From positions 1 through 64,000 of the forward strand of contig JACQAG010000034.1 of NCBI GenBank assembly GCA_016195085.1: a stretch of 64,000 nt of DNA, read 5' to 3'. Shown one piece after another: positions 8,872 through 18,800 of the stretch (positions are counted from its first letter, which is position 1; every line of letters begins with the position of its first letter). The notes under the pieces were generated by a model that saw only the letters and a list, made by a program, of their open reading frames with translations, was not told the origin of the DNA and searched no databases. Source of the stretch: Pseudomonadota bacterium (GTDB lineage Bacteria > Pseudomonadota > Alphaproteobacteria > SHVZ01). Both the position numbers and the translations under genes were made by a program.

Positions 8872-9884
8872 CGGCCCCGCTGCTCGAAGCCTGCGGCCTC
8901 ACCCGGCATTACACGGTGCGGCGCGGCCGCTGGCCATTCGGCCGCGAGGTGCCGCTCAGCGCCGTCGATGGCATCGCCTTCGCGCTCGAGCCCGGCCGCA
9001 CCCTCGGCCTCGTCGGCGAGTCCGGTTGCGGCAAGACGACGACGGCGAAGCTGGTGCTGGGATTGATCGAGCCCAGCGCCGGCGAGATCCGCCTCGCGGG
9101 CGAGCTTCTCCCCCCGGCCGGCTCCAGGGAATGGCGTGGCCTCAGGCGCCGGATGCAGATGGTCTACCAGGATCCGCTCGGCGCCCTCGACCGGCGCGTC
9201 GCGGTCGGCCGGCAGGTGATGGAGCCGCTGGCGATCCACGGCGGCGGCACTGAAGGCGCGCGTCGCCAGCGGGCGCTCGAGGTGATGGCCTCGGTCGGCC
9301 TCGAGCCGCATCATTTCGACCGCTATCCCCATGAGCTCTCGGGCGGGCAGCGGCAGCGGATCGTCATCGCCCGCGCGCTCGTGCTCGATCCGCGCCTCTT
9401 GGTCTTGGATGAACCGGTCTCGGCCCTCGACGTTTCGATCCAGGCGCAGGTCGTCAACCTCTTGCAGGATCTCCAGGCGGAGCTCGGCCTCGCCTACCTC
9501 TTCATCAGCCACGACCTTCGGATGATTCGCCAGATCAGCCACGAGGTTGCGGTGATGTATCTCGGCCGGATCGTCGAGCAGGGGGATCCCGACCTGCTCT
9601 TCGCAGCGCCGGCGCATCCCTACACGGTGGCGCTGGTGTCCGCGATCCCGGTTCCGAGAGGGGCAGGCCGGCAGCGGCTGATCCTGGCGGGCGACCCGCC
9701 GAACCCGATCGACCGGCCGCCCGGCTGCGCCTTCCACACCCGCTGCCCGCTCGCCGTGCAGCGCTGCCGGTCGGAGGCGCCGGCCTTGCGCGTGCTGGCG
9801 GACGGTCGGCGCGTCGCCTGCCACCTCGCCGGGGACGGATCGGCCGGCAAAGCGGCCGGCTTGACCGGGATCGAAGGCCGATGA
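8868..9884 (+). CDS. Dpp/Opp-type ABC importer ATPase (DppF-like)
   Basis: A 338-residue ATPase partner of the preceding gene. Walker A is GESGCGKT, the signature is LSGGQRQRI, Walker B is LLVLDEPVSALD, and the H-loop is ISHDLR. The C-terminal domain again has the family cysteines (GCAFHTRCPLAVQRC). The ATG at 8868 overlaps the upstream stop. The frame is open further left, but only across the neighbour. The stop overlaps the first permease as ATGA, so the subunits are translationally coupled. Confidence 0.93.
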   Translation: MTAPLLEACGLTRHYTVRRGRWPFGREVPLSAVDGIAFALEPGRTLGLVGESGCGKTTTAKLVLGLIEPSAGEIRLAGELLPPAGSREWRGLRRRMQMVYQDPLGALDRRVAVGRQVMEPLAIHGGGTEGARRQRALEVMASVGLEPHHFDRYPHELSGGQRQRIVIARALVLDPRLLVLDEPVSALDVSIQAQVVNLLQDLQAELGLAYLFISHDLRMIRQISHEVAVMYLGRIVEQGDPDLLFAAPAHPYTVALVSAIPVPRGAGRQRLILAGDPPNPIDRPPGCAFHTRCPLAVQRCRSEAPALRVLADGRRVACHLAGDGSAGKAAGLTGIEGR

Positions 9885-10813
9885 CCCGCTATCTCGTCGA
9901 GCGTCTGCTGCGCGCGCTCCTCACCATCTTCCTCGTCATCACCTTCGCCTTTTTCGTGCTGCGCAGCTCGGGCGATCCTGCCCTCCTCATCCTCTCGGTC
10001 GACGCGCCGCCCGAGGCGATCGAGGCCTTCCGCCGCTCCTGGGGCCTCGACCGCAGCCTTTGGGTGCAATATCTGCACTACGTCGTGAACGCGCTCACCG
10101 GCGACCTCGGCACCTCGATGCGCGATGGCCGCCCGGCGCTGGCACTGGTGCTGGAGCGCGTTCCCGCCACGCTCGCCATCACCGTTCCCGCGCTGTTGCT
10201 CAAGCTCGGCATCGGCATACCGGCCGGCATCCATGCGGCGCTCCATCGGAACTCCTTCACCGACCGGATGACGATGCTGCTGTCGGTGGCGGGCTTCACC
10301 GTGCCGAGCTTCGTGCTGGCGCTGCTGCTGGTGCTGATCTTCTCCGTGACGCTCGGCTGGCTGCCGTCGAGCGGCAGCGATGGCCTCGCCAATGCGGTCC
10401 TGCCGATCGTCACCCTCGGCACCGCCGGTGCGGCGATTCTTGCCCGCTTCACCCGCTCGGCCATGCTGGAGGTGCTGGGTCAGCCCTATATTCGCGCCGC
10501 TTCGGCGAAGGGGCTCACCTGGCGGCGGGTGGTGACCGACCATGCGCTGCCCAATGCTGCGATCCCGACCACCACCATCATCGGCTTCATGGTCGGGAGC
10601 TTGATCGCCGGGGCGGTCGTCGTCGAGAGCGTCTTTGCTTGGCCCGGCGTCGGCCGGCTTCTCGTCGTCTCGGTCAGCAACCGCGATCTTGCCGTGGTGC
10701 AGACGATCCTGCTCTTCGTTGCCGCGACCATGGTCCTCTCCAACATCATCGTCGATATCGTCTATGGCTGGATCGATCCCAGGATGAGGAGCAGCCGGCG
10801 TGTCGGTCGGTGA
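9881..10813 (+). CDS. Dpp/Opp-type ABC importer permease (DppB-like)
   Basis: A 310-residue inner-membrane permease with about six membrane segments. The N-terminus MTRYLVERLLRALLTIFLVI is typical of DppB/OppB. The EAA loop is seen around EVLGQPYIRAASAKGLTWRRV, which docks with the ATPases. It overlaps both neighbours: ATGA at its start, and the next gene starts 14 bases before its stop. Confidence 0.93.
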   Translation: MTRYLVERLLRALLTIFLVITFAFFVLRSSGDPALLILSVDAPPEAIEAFRRSWGLDRSLWVQYLHYVVNALTGDLGTSMRDGRPALALVLERVPATLAITVPALLLKLGIGIPAGIHAALHRNSFTDRMTMLLSVAGFTVPSFVLALLLVLIFSVTLGWLPSSGSDGLANAVLPIVTLGTAGAAILARFTRSAMLEVLGQPYIRAASAKGLTWRRVVTDHALPNAAIPTTTIIGFMVGSLIAGAVVVESVFAWPGVGRLLVVSVSNRDLAVVQTILLFVAATMVLSNIIVDIVYGWIDPRMRSSRRVGR

Positions 10814-11678
10814 GGAGTCCGCCCCGGCGACTCCGACGGCCGCGGCGCGCTTCGTCGAGGCCTGGCCGCCGCTGACCCTGGCGGCACTCGCCTGGATCGC
10901 GCTCATGGTCGTCGTCGCCTTCGGCGCCGATCTCCTCGTCCCTTATTCCTTCACCGCAGTCGACCTTCGGGCCCGTCTGGCGCCGCCGATCCTCTTCGGC
11001 GGCACCTCGATGCATCCTCTCGGCACCGACGAGCTCGGCCGTGACGTCCTCTCGCGGCTCATAATCTCGATCCGGATGAGCCTTCTCATCGCCTTCTTCG
11101 GCACGATGATCGCGGCCACCCTCGGCACGAGTCTCGGTTTCGTGGCCGCGCATTTTCGCGGCAAGACCGAGGCGCTCATCCTGATGCTGGTCGACTTCCA
11201 GGCGAGCATCCCGTTCCTGATCATCGCCCTAGCCGTGCTCGCCTTCTTCGGCAACAGCCTCGGTCTGTTCGTCGTCCTCATGGGCTTGAACAGCTGGGAG
11301 CGCTACGCCCGGATCGCGCGCGGCCTCACCATCGGCGCCAACGAGCAGGGCTATGCCGCCGCGGTCCGCCAGCTCGGTGCCTCGCCGCTCCGCGTCTATG
11401 GGCTGCACGTGCTGCCCAACATCGCCTCGACCCTGGTCGTCTCGATGACCCTGACCTTCCCCGAGACGATCCTTCTCGAGAGCGGCCTTTCCTTCCTCGG
11501 CCTCGGCATCCAGCCGCCGCTGAGCTCGCTCGGCAACATGGTCGGTTACGGTCGCGAATACCTGACCCGGGCACCCTGGATCATGCTGGCGCCAAGCTCG
11601 ATCATCGTCCTCACCACGCTTACGATCAGCATCGTGGGCGACTGGCTCCGCGATCGCCTCGACCCGACCCTGCGCTGA
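10800..11678 (+). CDS. Dpp/Opp-type ABC importer permease (DppC-like)
   Basis: A 292-residue second permease, initiated at a GTG that lies inside the end of the first permease gene. The membrane segments and HPLGTDELGRDVLSRL near residue 65 are typical of DppC/OppC. The EAA loop includes EQGYAAAVRQLGASPLRVY. With the two ATPases and the binding protein, this completes the importer. Confidence 0.92.
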   Translation: MSVGEESAPATPTAAARFVEAWPPLTLAALAWIALMVVVAFGADLLVPYSFTAVDLRARLAPPILFGGTSMHPLGTDELGRDVLSRLIISIRMSLLIAFFGTMIAATLGTSLGFVAAHFRGKTEALILMLVDFQASIPFLIIALAVLAFFGNSLGLFVVLMGLNSWERYARIARGLTIGANEQGYAAAVRQLGASPLRVYGLHVLPNIASTLVVSMTLTFPETILLESGLSFLGLGIQPPLSSLGNMVGYGREYLTRAPWIMLAPSSIIVLTTLTISIVGDWLRDRLDPTLR

Positions 11679-11690
11679 AGGAAGCTAGCG

Positions 11691-12443
11691 ATGACCGATA
11701 TCGTCTCACACCGCGGCGGTGCGCTGCTTTGGCCGGAAAACAGCCGGATCGCCTTCGAGGCGACGGCGAAGCTGCCGGTTGAGCAGGTCGAGTTCGACGT
11801 TCACCCCTCGCGGGACGGCCGTCTCGTCTTCTTCCACGACGAGACCTTGGAGCGCACCACCGACGGAACCGGCCCGGTCAGCGCTCGCGAATGGTCGGAG
11901 CTGGCCACGCTCATCCTCAAGGGAACCGGCGGGCAGCGCATGCTGCTGCTCGAGGAGGTGATCGAGATCTTCCGAATGACGGAGATCGCGCTCCGGCTCG
12001 AGATCAAGCCCGGCCCCGGGCGGGTTCCCTACCCCGACCTGCCGGGCCGCATCGTCGCCACTCTCGCGCGCGAGGGCATGCTCGCCCGCACGGTGATCAC
12101 CTCATTCCAAATCGAGACCGTCGTCGAGGCGCGCCTGCATGGCGTCCCGATGCGTCATGTCTGGCTGGCGACGCCGGCGATGCAGGTCGATCTCGGCCTC
12201 GCCGGCGTCATCGAGGCCGCTCGCCGGCACGAGGTGCCGATGCTGGGACTCCGCCACACCATGCTCGATGTCTCGACGGTTGCCGCGGTGCGCGCAGCCG
12301 GGCTCGGCGTCGGCGGCTGGGGCTGCAACGACGCCTCGGCGATTTCCCACGCGCTCGAGCTCGGCCTCGACGCCTTCACCACCGATCGGCCGGACCTTGC
12401 CCTCGAGCTGCGCGCCCGCCGCATGGGCGGGCGGGCCGGGTGA
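11691..12443 (+). CDS. Glycerophosphodiester phosphodiesterase
   Basis: A 250-residue GDPD TIM barrel that would release an alcohol and glycerol 3-phosphate from glycerophosphodiesters. Active-site motifs are SHRGG and PENSRIAF near the N-terminus, then EFDVHPSRDGRLVFFHDE. No signal peptide is seen, so it acts in the cytoplasm. It starts 12 bases after the last permease with a GGAAG site, so it is the last gene of the importer operon. That placement suggests the importer may bring in a phosphodiester or a related compound rather than peptides. This is inference. Confidence 0.9.
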   Translation: MTDIVSHRGGALLWPENSRIAFEATAKLPVEQVEFDVHPSRDGRLVFFHDETLERTTDGTGPVSAREWSELATLILKGTGGQRMLLLEEVIEIFRMTEIALRLEIKPGPGRVPYPDLPGRIVATLAREGMLARTVITSFQIETVVEARLHGVPMRHVWLATPAMQVDLGLAGVIEAARRHEVPMLGLRHTMLDVSTVAAVRAAGLGVGGWGCNDASAISHALELGLDAFTTDRPDLALELRARRMGGRAG

Positions 12444-12473
12444 GATTTGGATGCGTCCAAGCGCAACAAGCAC

Positions 12474-13268
12474 CTAGAGCGTGAAGGCTTGGCGGAACCG
12501 GGCGAGCGCCAGTTCATCGTCGCCGGAGGCGTAGGCCTCGAGCCCGATCGGGCCGCGGTATCCGATTTCGCCCAGCGTCCTGGCGATGGCCTTGTAATTG
12601 ATCTCTCCGGTCCCCGGCTCGCATCTTCCGGGCACGTCGGCGACCTGAATCTCGCCGATATAGGGTGCCGCCTGGCGTACGAGCTGGGTCAGGTTTCCTT
12701 CGCCGATCTGCGCATGATAGAGGTCGAGCATCAGCCTAAGGGCCGGGCGGTCGACGGCGGCCACCAGCGCCAGGCAGTCCGCCGCCTTGGCGAAGGGCAC
12801 GCCGGGGTGGTCGACCGCGGTATTGAGGTTTTCGAGCACGAAGGTGACGCCGGCCGCCTCGCCGAGATCGGCGATCCGGCGGAGCGTATCCAGCGCCGTC
12901 AGCCACATGGCGCCCGTTACAAGATGCGCCGGCTTGACCGGCAGCCCCTTGCCGTCCAGCCCGGTGCCGTGGAGATTGAGGCGCGGGATGCCGAGCTCCT
13001 TGGCGATCGGAATGGATTGCTTCGCGGTTCGCACCAGTTCGTCGGCACCCTCAGGGTCGGCGAGCGTGCCGGCGACATAGCCGGTCATCGAAGAGAACGT
13101 GGCGCCGGTCCGGGCGAGCTCTGCGATGTCGTGCTTGGTCCAATCCCAGATCTCGACCTCGAAGCCCAGCTCGGCAATGCGCCGGACGCGCTCGACGATC
13201 GGCAGGCTTCGAAAGATCATCTCGGCCGAGACGGCCAGCGTGAATGGAGATTTTGCGGTCGGCGACAT
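12474..13268 (-). CDS. Hydroxypyruvate isomerase-like sugar epimerase (AP endonuclease 2 fold)
   Basis: A 264-residue TIM-barrel protein of the Hyi/xylose isomerase-like group. It shows FVLENLNTAVDHPG and LMLDLYHAQIGEG, the segments that hold the divalent-metal Glu and Asp/His ligands, then IGEIQVADVPGR. It begins at 13268 behind a GGAGCGGG site. Known relatives interconvert hydroxypyruvate and tartronate semialdehyde, but many act on other keto-sugars. It converges on the GDPD gene with a 30-base gap, and is downstream of marR on the same strand. Confidence 0.82.
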   Translation of the reverse strand: MSPTAKSPFTLAVSAEMIFRSLPIVERVRRIAELGFEVEIWDWTKHDIAELARTGATFSSMTGYVAGTLADPEGADELVRTAKQSIPIAKELGIPRLNLHGTGLDGKGLPVKPAHLVTGAMWLTALDTLRRIADLGEAAGVTFVLENLNTAVDHPGVPFAKAADCLALVAAVDRPALRLMLDLYHAQIGEGNLTQLVRQAAPYIGEIQVADVPGRCEPGTGEINYKAIARTLGEIGYRGPIGLEAYASGDDELALARFRQAFTL

Positions 13269-13340
13269 CCCGCTCCATCATGGTTGGAAATGGCCGGCCT
13301 GGGTAGAGGGCGGCTGGCGGCGCGCCGGCCCGGGAGCCCG

Positions 13341-13787
13341 TCAGGAAAGGGCGCGGAGATCGGCGCGCAGGCGATCGGGACTCGACCGGCCAAGCAGGCG
13401 TTCGGCGGCCGCGTGCTCCCGCTTCCACACCGGCACGGCCGTGACCAGCAGAGCCCGGCCGGAAGGGGTCAGCGTCAGGCGGCGGCTGCGCTTGTCTGCC
13501 CGGTCGACCGTCACCTTGACCAGGCCGCGGCGCTCGAGCGGCTTCAGATTGGCGGTCAGCGTGGTGCGGTCCATGGCGAGGAGGGCCGAAACGCTGCCCA
13601 TGCTGGCCGCCTCGGCGCGATTGAGCGACATCAACAGCGAGAACTGCCCGTTGGTGAGATCCAGCGGCCTCAAGGCCTCGTCGAACCGCCGCGCCACCGC
13701 CCGCGCCGCCCGCTGGATGTGCAGGCAGAGACAGGCGTCGCGCACCATGTGGGTGATTTCGAGGGGCAGATCACCACGATTTGACAT
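13341..13787 (-). CDS. MarR-family transcriptional regulator
   Basis: A 148-residue winged-helix regulator. The helix-turn-helix is around TNGQFSLLMSLNRAEAASMGSV through ALLAMDRTTLTANLKPLERRG, and the wing is VDRADKRSRRLTLT. Two cysteines near the N-terminus (DACLCLHIQRA) might allow redox sensing, which is speculative. A palindrome at 13794-13815, seven bases upstream of its start codon, is a good operator, so self-repression is likely. The operator also faces the small ORF and the VOC/DoxX genes on the plus strand. Confidence 0.9.
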   Translation of the reverse strand: MSNRGDLPLEITHMVRDACLCLHIQRAARAVARRFDEALRPLDLTNGQFSLLMSLNRAEAASMGSVSALLAMDRTTLTANLKPLERRGLVKVTVDRADKRSRRLTLTPSGRALLVTAVPVWKREHAAAERLLGRSSPDRLRADLRALS

Positions 13788-13793
13788 TGCTTA

Positions 13794-13815
13794 TTTATGT
13801 TGATATCAACGTAAA
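13794..13815. promoter_or_regulatory. Candidate MarR operator, 22-base palindrome
   Basis: Ten of eleven base pairs are symmetric about 13804/13805. The core GTTGATATCAAC (13799-13810) is a perfect 12-base palindrome. It lies between the divergent starts of marR (13787) and the small ORF at 13848, a classic place for a MarR dimer to control both directions. Confidence 0.65.
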
Positions 13816-13847
13816 AGTCAAATGAGATGCAACGGAGCACGTGGACG

Positions 13848-14000
13848 ATGAGCATCGGAGGATTGTCCAAGACGCGGCTGGCCGGCATGCATGCGGTCAT
13901 GGTCGCCATTCTGATGACCCAGCGTCTCTGGGATTCTCCGGTTCCTCCCGCTGTCTATCTCGACTTCTGGACCTCGGCCTATCGGGCGATCGACGACTGA
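13848..14000 (+). CDS. Small hypothetical protein, 50 residues
   Basis: A 50-codon frame reading MSIGGLSKTRLAGMHAVMV at the start and ending AYRAIDD. A short hydrophobic stretch near residues 13-23 could be a membrane or signal segment. A weak CGGAG site precedes it. It is the first frame after the MarR operator on the plus strand and about 80 bases before the VOC gene. I recognise no family. The support is position, start site and a peptide-like composition, so it may be spurious. Confidence 0.4.
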   Translation: MSIGGLSKTRLAGMHAVMVAILMTQRLWDSPVPPAVYLDFWTSAYRAIDD

Positions 14001-14081
14001 GGCCTGCTACGGCCGGCTCGAGATCCTGGAGACTGTCGCGCTGTTTCGACCCATCACCCCAACCCCAACGGAGTCGATGCC

Positions 14082-14549
14082 ATGCACGTCCAACCCTACC
14101 TGTTCTTCGACGGTCGCTGCGACGAGGCGCTCGAATTCTACCGCAAGGCCCTCGGCGCCGAGGTCTTGATGCTGATGCGGTTCAAGGAGAGCCCCGAGCC
14201 CCATCCGCCCGGCATGATCCCGCCCGGCGCGGGGGACAAGGTGATGCATAGCTGCTTTCGCATCGGCGATACGCAGGTAATGGCATCCGACGGATGTTGC
14301 CTCGGGAAGCCGAACTTTCAGGGCTTCTCGCTGTCGATCACGGCGGCGAATGAGGCCGAGGCCGATCGGCTGTTCGCCTCCCTGGCCGAGGGCGGGCAGG
14401 TGCGGATGCCGTTGGCCAAGACCTTCTTCTCGCCGCGCTTCGGCATGGTCGCCGACCGCTTCGGCGTGACCTGGATGATCATCGTGGCCCAGGCAGAACC
14501 GGTCTCGACCGCAAGGAAAGAGCGCTCTCCGGTGGCAGCGACAGCTTGA
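14082..14549 (+). CDS. VOC-fold protein, PhnB-like
   Basis: A 155-residue glyoxalase/bleomycin-resistance fold protein of the PhnB group. YLFFDGRCDEALEFYRKALGAE and the closing FGMVADRFGVTWMI are the group's signatures. Catalytic activity of PhnB-like proteins is mostly unknown. It is probably cotranscribed with the DoxX-like gene 10 bases downstream and may be under the MarR operator. A second PhnB-like protein lies at 57.6 kb. Confidence 0.85.
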   Translation: MHVQPYLFFDGRCDEALEFYRKALGAEVLMLMRFKESPEPHPPGMIPPGAGDKVMHSCFRIGDTQVMASDGCCLGKPNFQGFSLSITAANEAEADRLFASLAEGGQVRMPLAKTFFSPRFGMVADRFGVTWMIIVAQAEPVSTARKERSPVAATA

Positions 14550-14559
14550 GGGAACACTC

Positions 14560-14967
14560 GTGCAAGCGAGCACTGAAGCGGCGCCGACGTCCAAGAAGAT
14601 GATTTGGACCGGCCGCATCATGAGCGGCCTGGTCATCCTGTTCCTCATCTTCGACGGCGTCACAAAGTTGATAAAGATCGATCCCGTGGTGGAAGCCTTC
14701 GCGCAGCTCGGCTATCCCGATAGCCTGGCTCTCCCGATCGGGATCATCGTGCTCGCTTGCGCGGCTCTCTATGCGAATCCGCAAACCGCCATTCTCGGCG
14801 CGATCCTGCTGACCGGCTTGCTCGGTGGCGCAATCGCCAGCCATGTGCGCGTCGGCGACCCGATCTTCACCCATGTCCTCTTCGGGGCTTATCTCGGTGT
14901 GCTCGCCTGGGGCGGACTCTACCTGCGCGACGAAAAACTGCGCGCGCTTCTCTCTCTGCGACACTAA
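14560..14967 (+). CDS. DoxX-like membrane protein
   Basis: A 135-residue inner-membrane protein with four hydrophobic segments, starting at GTG 14560. The pattern GRIMSGLVILFLIFDGVTKL and the late ASHVRVGDPIFTHVLFG fits the DoxX-like family. No enzyme activity is established for most members. It follows the VOC gene directly and so probably shares its transcript. Confidence 0.85.
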   Translation: MQASTEAAPTSKKMIWTGRIMSGLVILFLIFDGVTKLIKIDPVVEAFAQLGYPDSLALPIGIIVLACAALYANPQTAILGAILLTGLLGGAIASHVRVGDPIFTHVLFGAYLGVLAWGGLYLRDEKLRALLSLRH

Positions 14968-15003
14968 CAAGTGGCGGTCATCCTTCGCCGGCCGCCATGA
15001 GGC

Positions 15004-15780
15004 TCAGACGACGATGGGCGCCGTGGCGCCGTCCATGCTGATGGTGACTCCGGTGATGTAGCTCGCCCGGGCCGAAGCGAGGAATACGACCGCGCTGGCG
15101 ATCTCCTCGGGCTCTGCCATGCGACCGATGGCGATGCGCTGCAGGCTCCGCTTGAGGGCCTCATCCTCGCCGATCCCGCCGAGCCGGGCTTCGGCCTTCA
15201 GGCCTTCGCTCACCCGCTCGGTGTTGGTGAGCCCGGGATTGACCGCGACCACCCGGATGCCGCTCTTGGCATAGGTGGCGCCCAGCCCGGCGGTCGCCAG
15301 CATCAAGGCGGCGTTCGCCGCCCCGCCGGCGATGTGGGTCGGCGAGGCGATCTTGCCGCCATTGCCGATCACGTTGACGATCACCCCCGCGCCGCGCTTG
15401 GCCATGCGCTTCACCACGGGATCGATGACGTTGATGTAGGAGAAATACTTCGCGTCCATGGCCGCCCTCCATGTCGCCGGGGTCAGCTCCTCGGGGGGTG
15501 TGCGCCGAGCCGCTCCAGCGGAGTTGACGAGCACATGGATGGGTCCGAGCCTCTCTTCCATGGTCTCGACCATGGCAAGCGCCTCCTCGGGCCGGCTGAG
15601 ATCGGCGACGACGCCGACGGCGCCCTCGAGCGCGGCCAGCGCGCGATCGACATTGGCCTTGGCGCGGGAAACGATGCCGACGCGGCCGCCCTCGGCCAGG
15701 AACTGGCGCGCGCAGGCGAGGCCAATGCCCTTGGAGCCGCCGGTGACGATGACGGTCTTGCCGTTGAGATCGAGGTCCAT
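15004..15780 (-). CDS. SDR-family protein lacking the catalytic Tyr and Lys
   Basis: A 258-residue Rossmann protein. The cofactor loop TGGSKGIG, the NSAG motif and the C-terminal SYITGVTISMDGA are normal for short-chain dehydrogenases. At the active-site helix the expected YxxxK is replaced: the segment reads HIAGGAANAALM, with no Tyr or Lys in register, and the preceding Ser is also not obvious. The start at 15780 has a GGGAGA site. The longer frame to 15825 does not. It may use a different chemistry or only bind a nucleotide. I recall SDR sequences of this GxxGN type in proteobacteria, so this is likely a subfamily trait rather than damage. Confidence 0.85.
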   Translation of the reverse strand: MDLDLNGKTVIVTGGSKGIGLACARQFLAEGGRVGIVSRAKANVDRALAALEGAVGVVADLSRPEEALAMVETMEERLGPIHVLVNSAGAARRTPPEELTPATWRAAMDAKYFSYINVIDPVVKRMAKRGAGVIVNVIGNGGKIASPTHIAGGAANAALMLATAGLGATYAKSGIRVVAVNPGLTNTERVSEGLKAEARLGGIGEDEALKRSLQRIAIGRMAEPEEIASAVVFLASARASYITGVTISMDGATAPIVV

Positions 15781-15875
15781 TGGCTGGGTCTCCCATGTGA
15801 GGTGCGGGAAAACCCAGTATCGCAAATTGCCGGCCCTGTCCGCCTCGACGGTCGGTCCCTCAGCGCTCGGCCGCC

Positions 15876-18800
15876 TCAGCGCTCGGCAGTTGCCCGACCC
15901 AGAACGTCCTTGGTCACGCGCACGAGCTCGCGCGGAGTGAACGGCTTCAGCAGCACCGCCGCCACGCCCGGCGGCAGCTTGGCCTTCTCCAGGGACTGCG
16001 CGGAGAAGCCGGAGCAGAGGAGTACGGGAAGATTCGGCCTGAGCGCCTGGGCCCGCTCTGCCAGCATGGCTCCCGTCAATCCCGGCATCGTTTGGTCGGT
16101 GATGATGAGGTCGAAGCTCGCCGCATCCTCCTGCAGGCGCTCCCAGGCCGACTGGGGATTTTCATAGCGTTCGACCTCGTAGCCGGCCCAGCTCAAGGTG
16201 ATTTGCATGAGGTCGGCGAGATACGCCTCGTCATCGACCACCAGGATGCGCGCGCGCGGCGCGGCTTTCTGCTGGCGCCCCATCGTGCTTTCCTCAAGCT
16301 GGGAGGAAGCGGTGCCGCGGGAATCGGTATTGTCGGTGCCTTCGCCATGCGCCGGCGTCCTCTCGCTGGCCGGGATCAGGATGGCGCAGGCGGTGCCGGT
16401 GCCGGGCTTCGACTTGATGTGAAGCGCGCCCATATGCGCCTCCACGATGCTGGCCACCGAGGGCAAGCCGAGACCGGTGCCGGCGCCTTTCGGCTTGGTG
16501 GTGAAGAACGGATCGAAGATCTTCTCCATGACCTCGCGGGTCATCCCCGAGCCGGTGTCCCTGACCTGGAGCCTGAGATAGGCACCGGGCCTGAGAACGC
16601 CGCGCCAGAGATGCGACCAGCCGTCATCGGCGGTCTTGATCACTTGGCCTTGCGCGTGCAGCTCCCGCTCGGTCCGGCGCAGTGCTTCGGCGCGGCCGCC
16701 GTCGACCGTCATCCGCTCCAGGATGAGCTCGATCGCCCCGGGCCGGCTGCCCAGCGCGTGCGCCGCGTTGAGGCAGAGATTCACCAGGACCTGCTCGATC
16801 TTGTTGGAGTCGTGCCGCACCAGGTGCGCGGCATCGTCGATCACGAGATCGAAGCTGATGGCCGCGGGAAGGGCGATGCCGATGAGCTGTGCCGCCGAGC
16901 GGACGGTCTCGGCCAGGTCCTTGCTCACCAAGTCCGAGGGCTTGGTCTTGGCGAAGGTGTTGAGGCCGGTCACGATCTCGCGCGCCCGGTTCGCCGCCGA
17001 GACGATCCGGCTCAGACCCTTCTTCGCCGCCTCCGCCGCTCCTGCCGCCTCCTGCAGGCGGCTGCGGGCATTGGCGGGGTCGGTCTCGGCGAGCCGGGCG
17101 GAAAGCTCGGCAAGCACGTCGATTTGCCCATCGCTCAAGGATGCGAAGCCGAGGACGATGGACAGCAGGTTGTTGAAGTCATGGGCGATGGTTCCGGCCA
17201 TGGTGCCGATCGCCTCGCTCTTTTGCGCTTGCAGGAGCCGCTCCTGGATCGCCAGACGATCGGCCTCCTCGCGGCGACGCAGGCTTTGATCGGAGATCCA
17301 AAGCAGCCGGTTGCCGCCGCTCGCGTCCAACAACCCGAAGCGGAGATGCCGGCCATCGGCAAGCGAGTGCTCGATCTCCTCCGCACTCTCGAAAAGCTGC
17401 CGTCGCATCTCCGATGCCGGCAGCACCGACTGCGCTAGCAGCGCGTCGATCGGCTGATCGCGGATGAGACCCTCCGACCAGGTAACGACGCCATCGAGCA
17501 AGCCTGCAAGCTTGAGAAAGCCCTGGTTCCAGAAGGTAGCGCGATTGGCCTCGTCCAAGACCACCAATCCGTCCGGAACGGTGTCCAGCACCGACTGCAG
17601 GAGGAACGTGCGCCGCGCGAGCTCGGCCTCGCTCAAGAGCTCGATCTGCCGGACCGATCGCTCCAGCGCCTGCTCCTTGGCCCTGAGCTCGGTGATGTCG
17701 GTCGATACACGAACGAGCTCGCCCTCGCGCGTCACGTATTCGTTGACGCGGAGAACATGCTTGCCGCGGCGAACCTCGAAGCTGGTGCCGCCGGCCTTGC
17801 GGTGTCGGTGGCGCCGGCTTTCCAGCCATTCCTCTTTGGTCTTGGCATCGTCGGTCGAGACTAAGCCCGCATCCCAGCTCCAGGACCAGATTTCTTCGAT
17901 CGACACCCCTGCCACCACACGCTCGGCGATCGAGACCAGCTCCCAGCGATAGCCATCATTGCAGGCGACCAGGCGGTCGTCCTTGTCGAAGAGCGCAAAT
18001 CCTTCCGTCGCGGCGTTGATGGCGGAGATCAAGCGGTTCTCGGCGCGGTGCATCGCCGTCATGTCCGTGTGCATGACCAGCGCACCGCCTTCGCGCGTGC
18101 GCCCGCGGCGAACCAGAACATGGCGCCCATCGGACTCTTGGCGGACATAGGAGCCGAGCACGCGCGGATCGGATGCGAGAGTGTTATTCTCGGACACATA
18201 TCCCTGGGCCACCGCCAGGGCATTGAGCTCCTGAAAGGTCGCCCCCTTGCGAAACGCGGTGCGCAGGCCGGGGTAGAGATCGAAGGTCGCCTGGTTGCAG
18301 ATCTGCAGGCGGTCCTCGGCGTCGAAGAGGATGAAGGTGCTGCCCATGCTCTCGATCGCATCCGTCAGGCGCAGCTCGGTGCGCCTGAGCTCGGTGATGT
18401 CCTCGACCACTTGGATGAGTCGGCCGTCCGTGGTCCTGGCGCTGGTGATCCGTATGATCGTCCCGTTGCGGGTTCGCGCCTCGATTTGGTCCGGCACACC
18501 GAGCTTGAACGAGGCGGCGCGGGCGTCCTGCCATTGCGCCATCTCCGCCTCGTCGAGCGGGCTGCCATCGGGTTTTTTGACCAGGAACTCCAGAAGCTTA
18601 CCACGCAGGCGGTCCTCCAGACGCTGACCCACGAGCGGGTATCCCGGGGTCTCGGCGTATATCCGGCGCAGGAACTCGTTGGCGACCTCGATGCGGCCGT
18701 CCTGACTGGAGACGAGCATGCCGACCGGCATGTTTTCGATCGCCTCCTGCAGCCGCTGCTGGGCCGATTGCAGATCGGATATGTCCTGGATCACTTGGAT

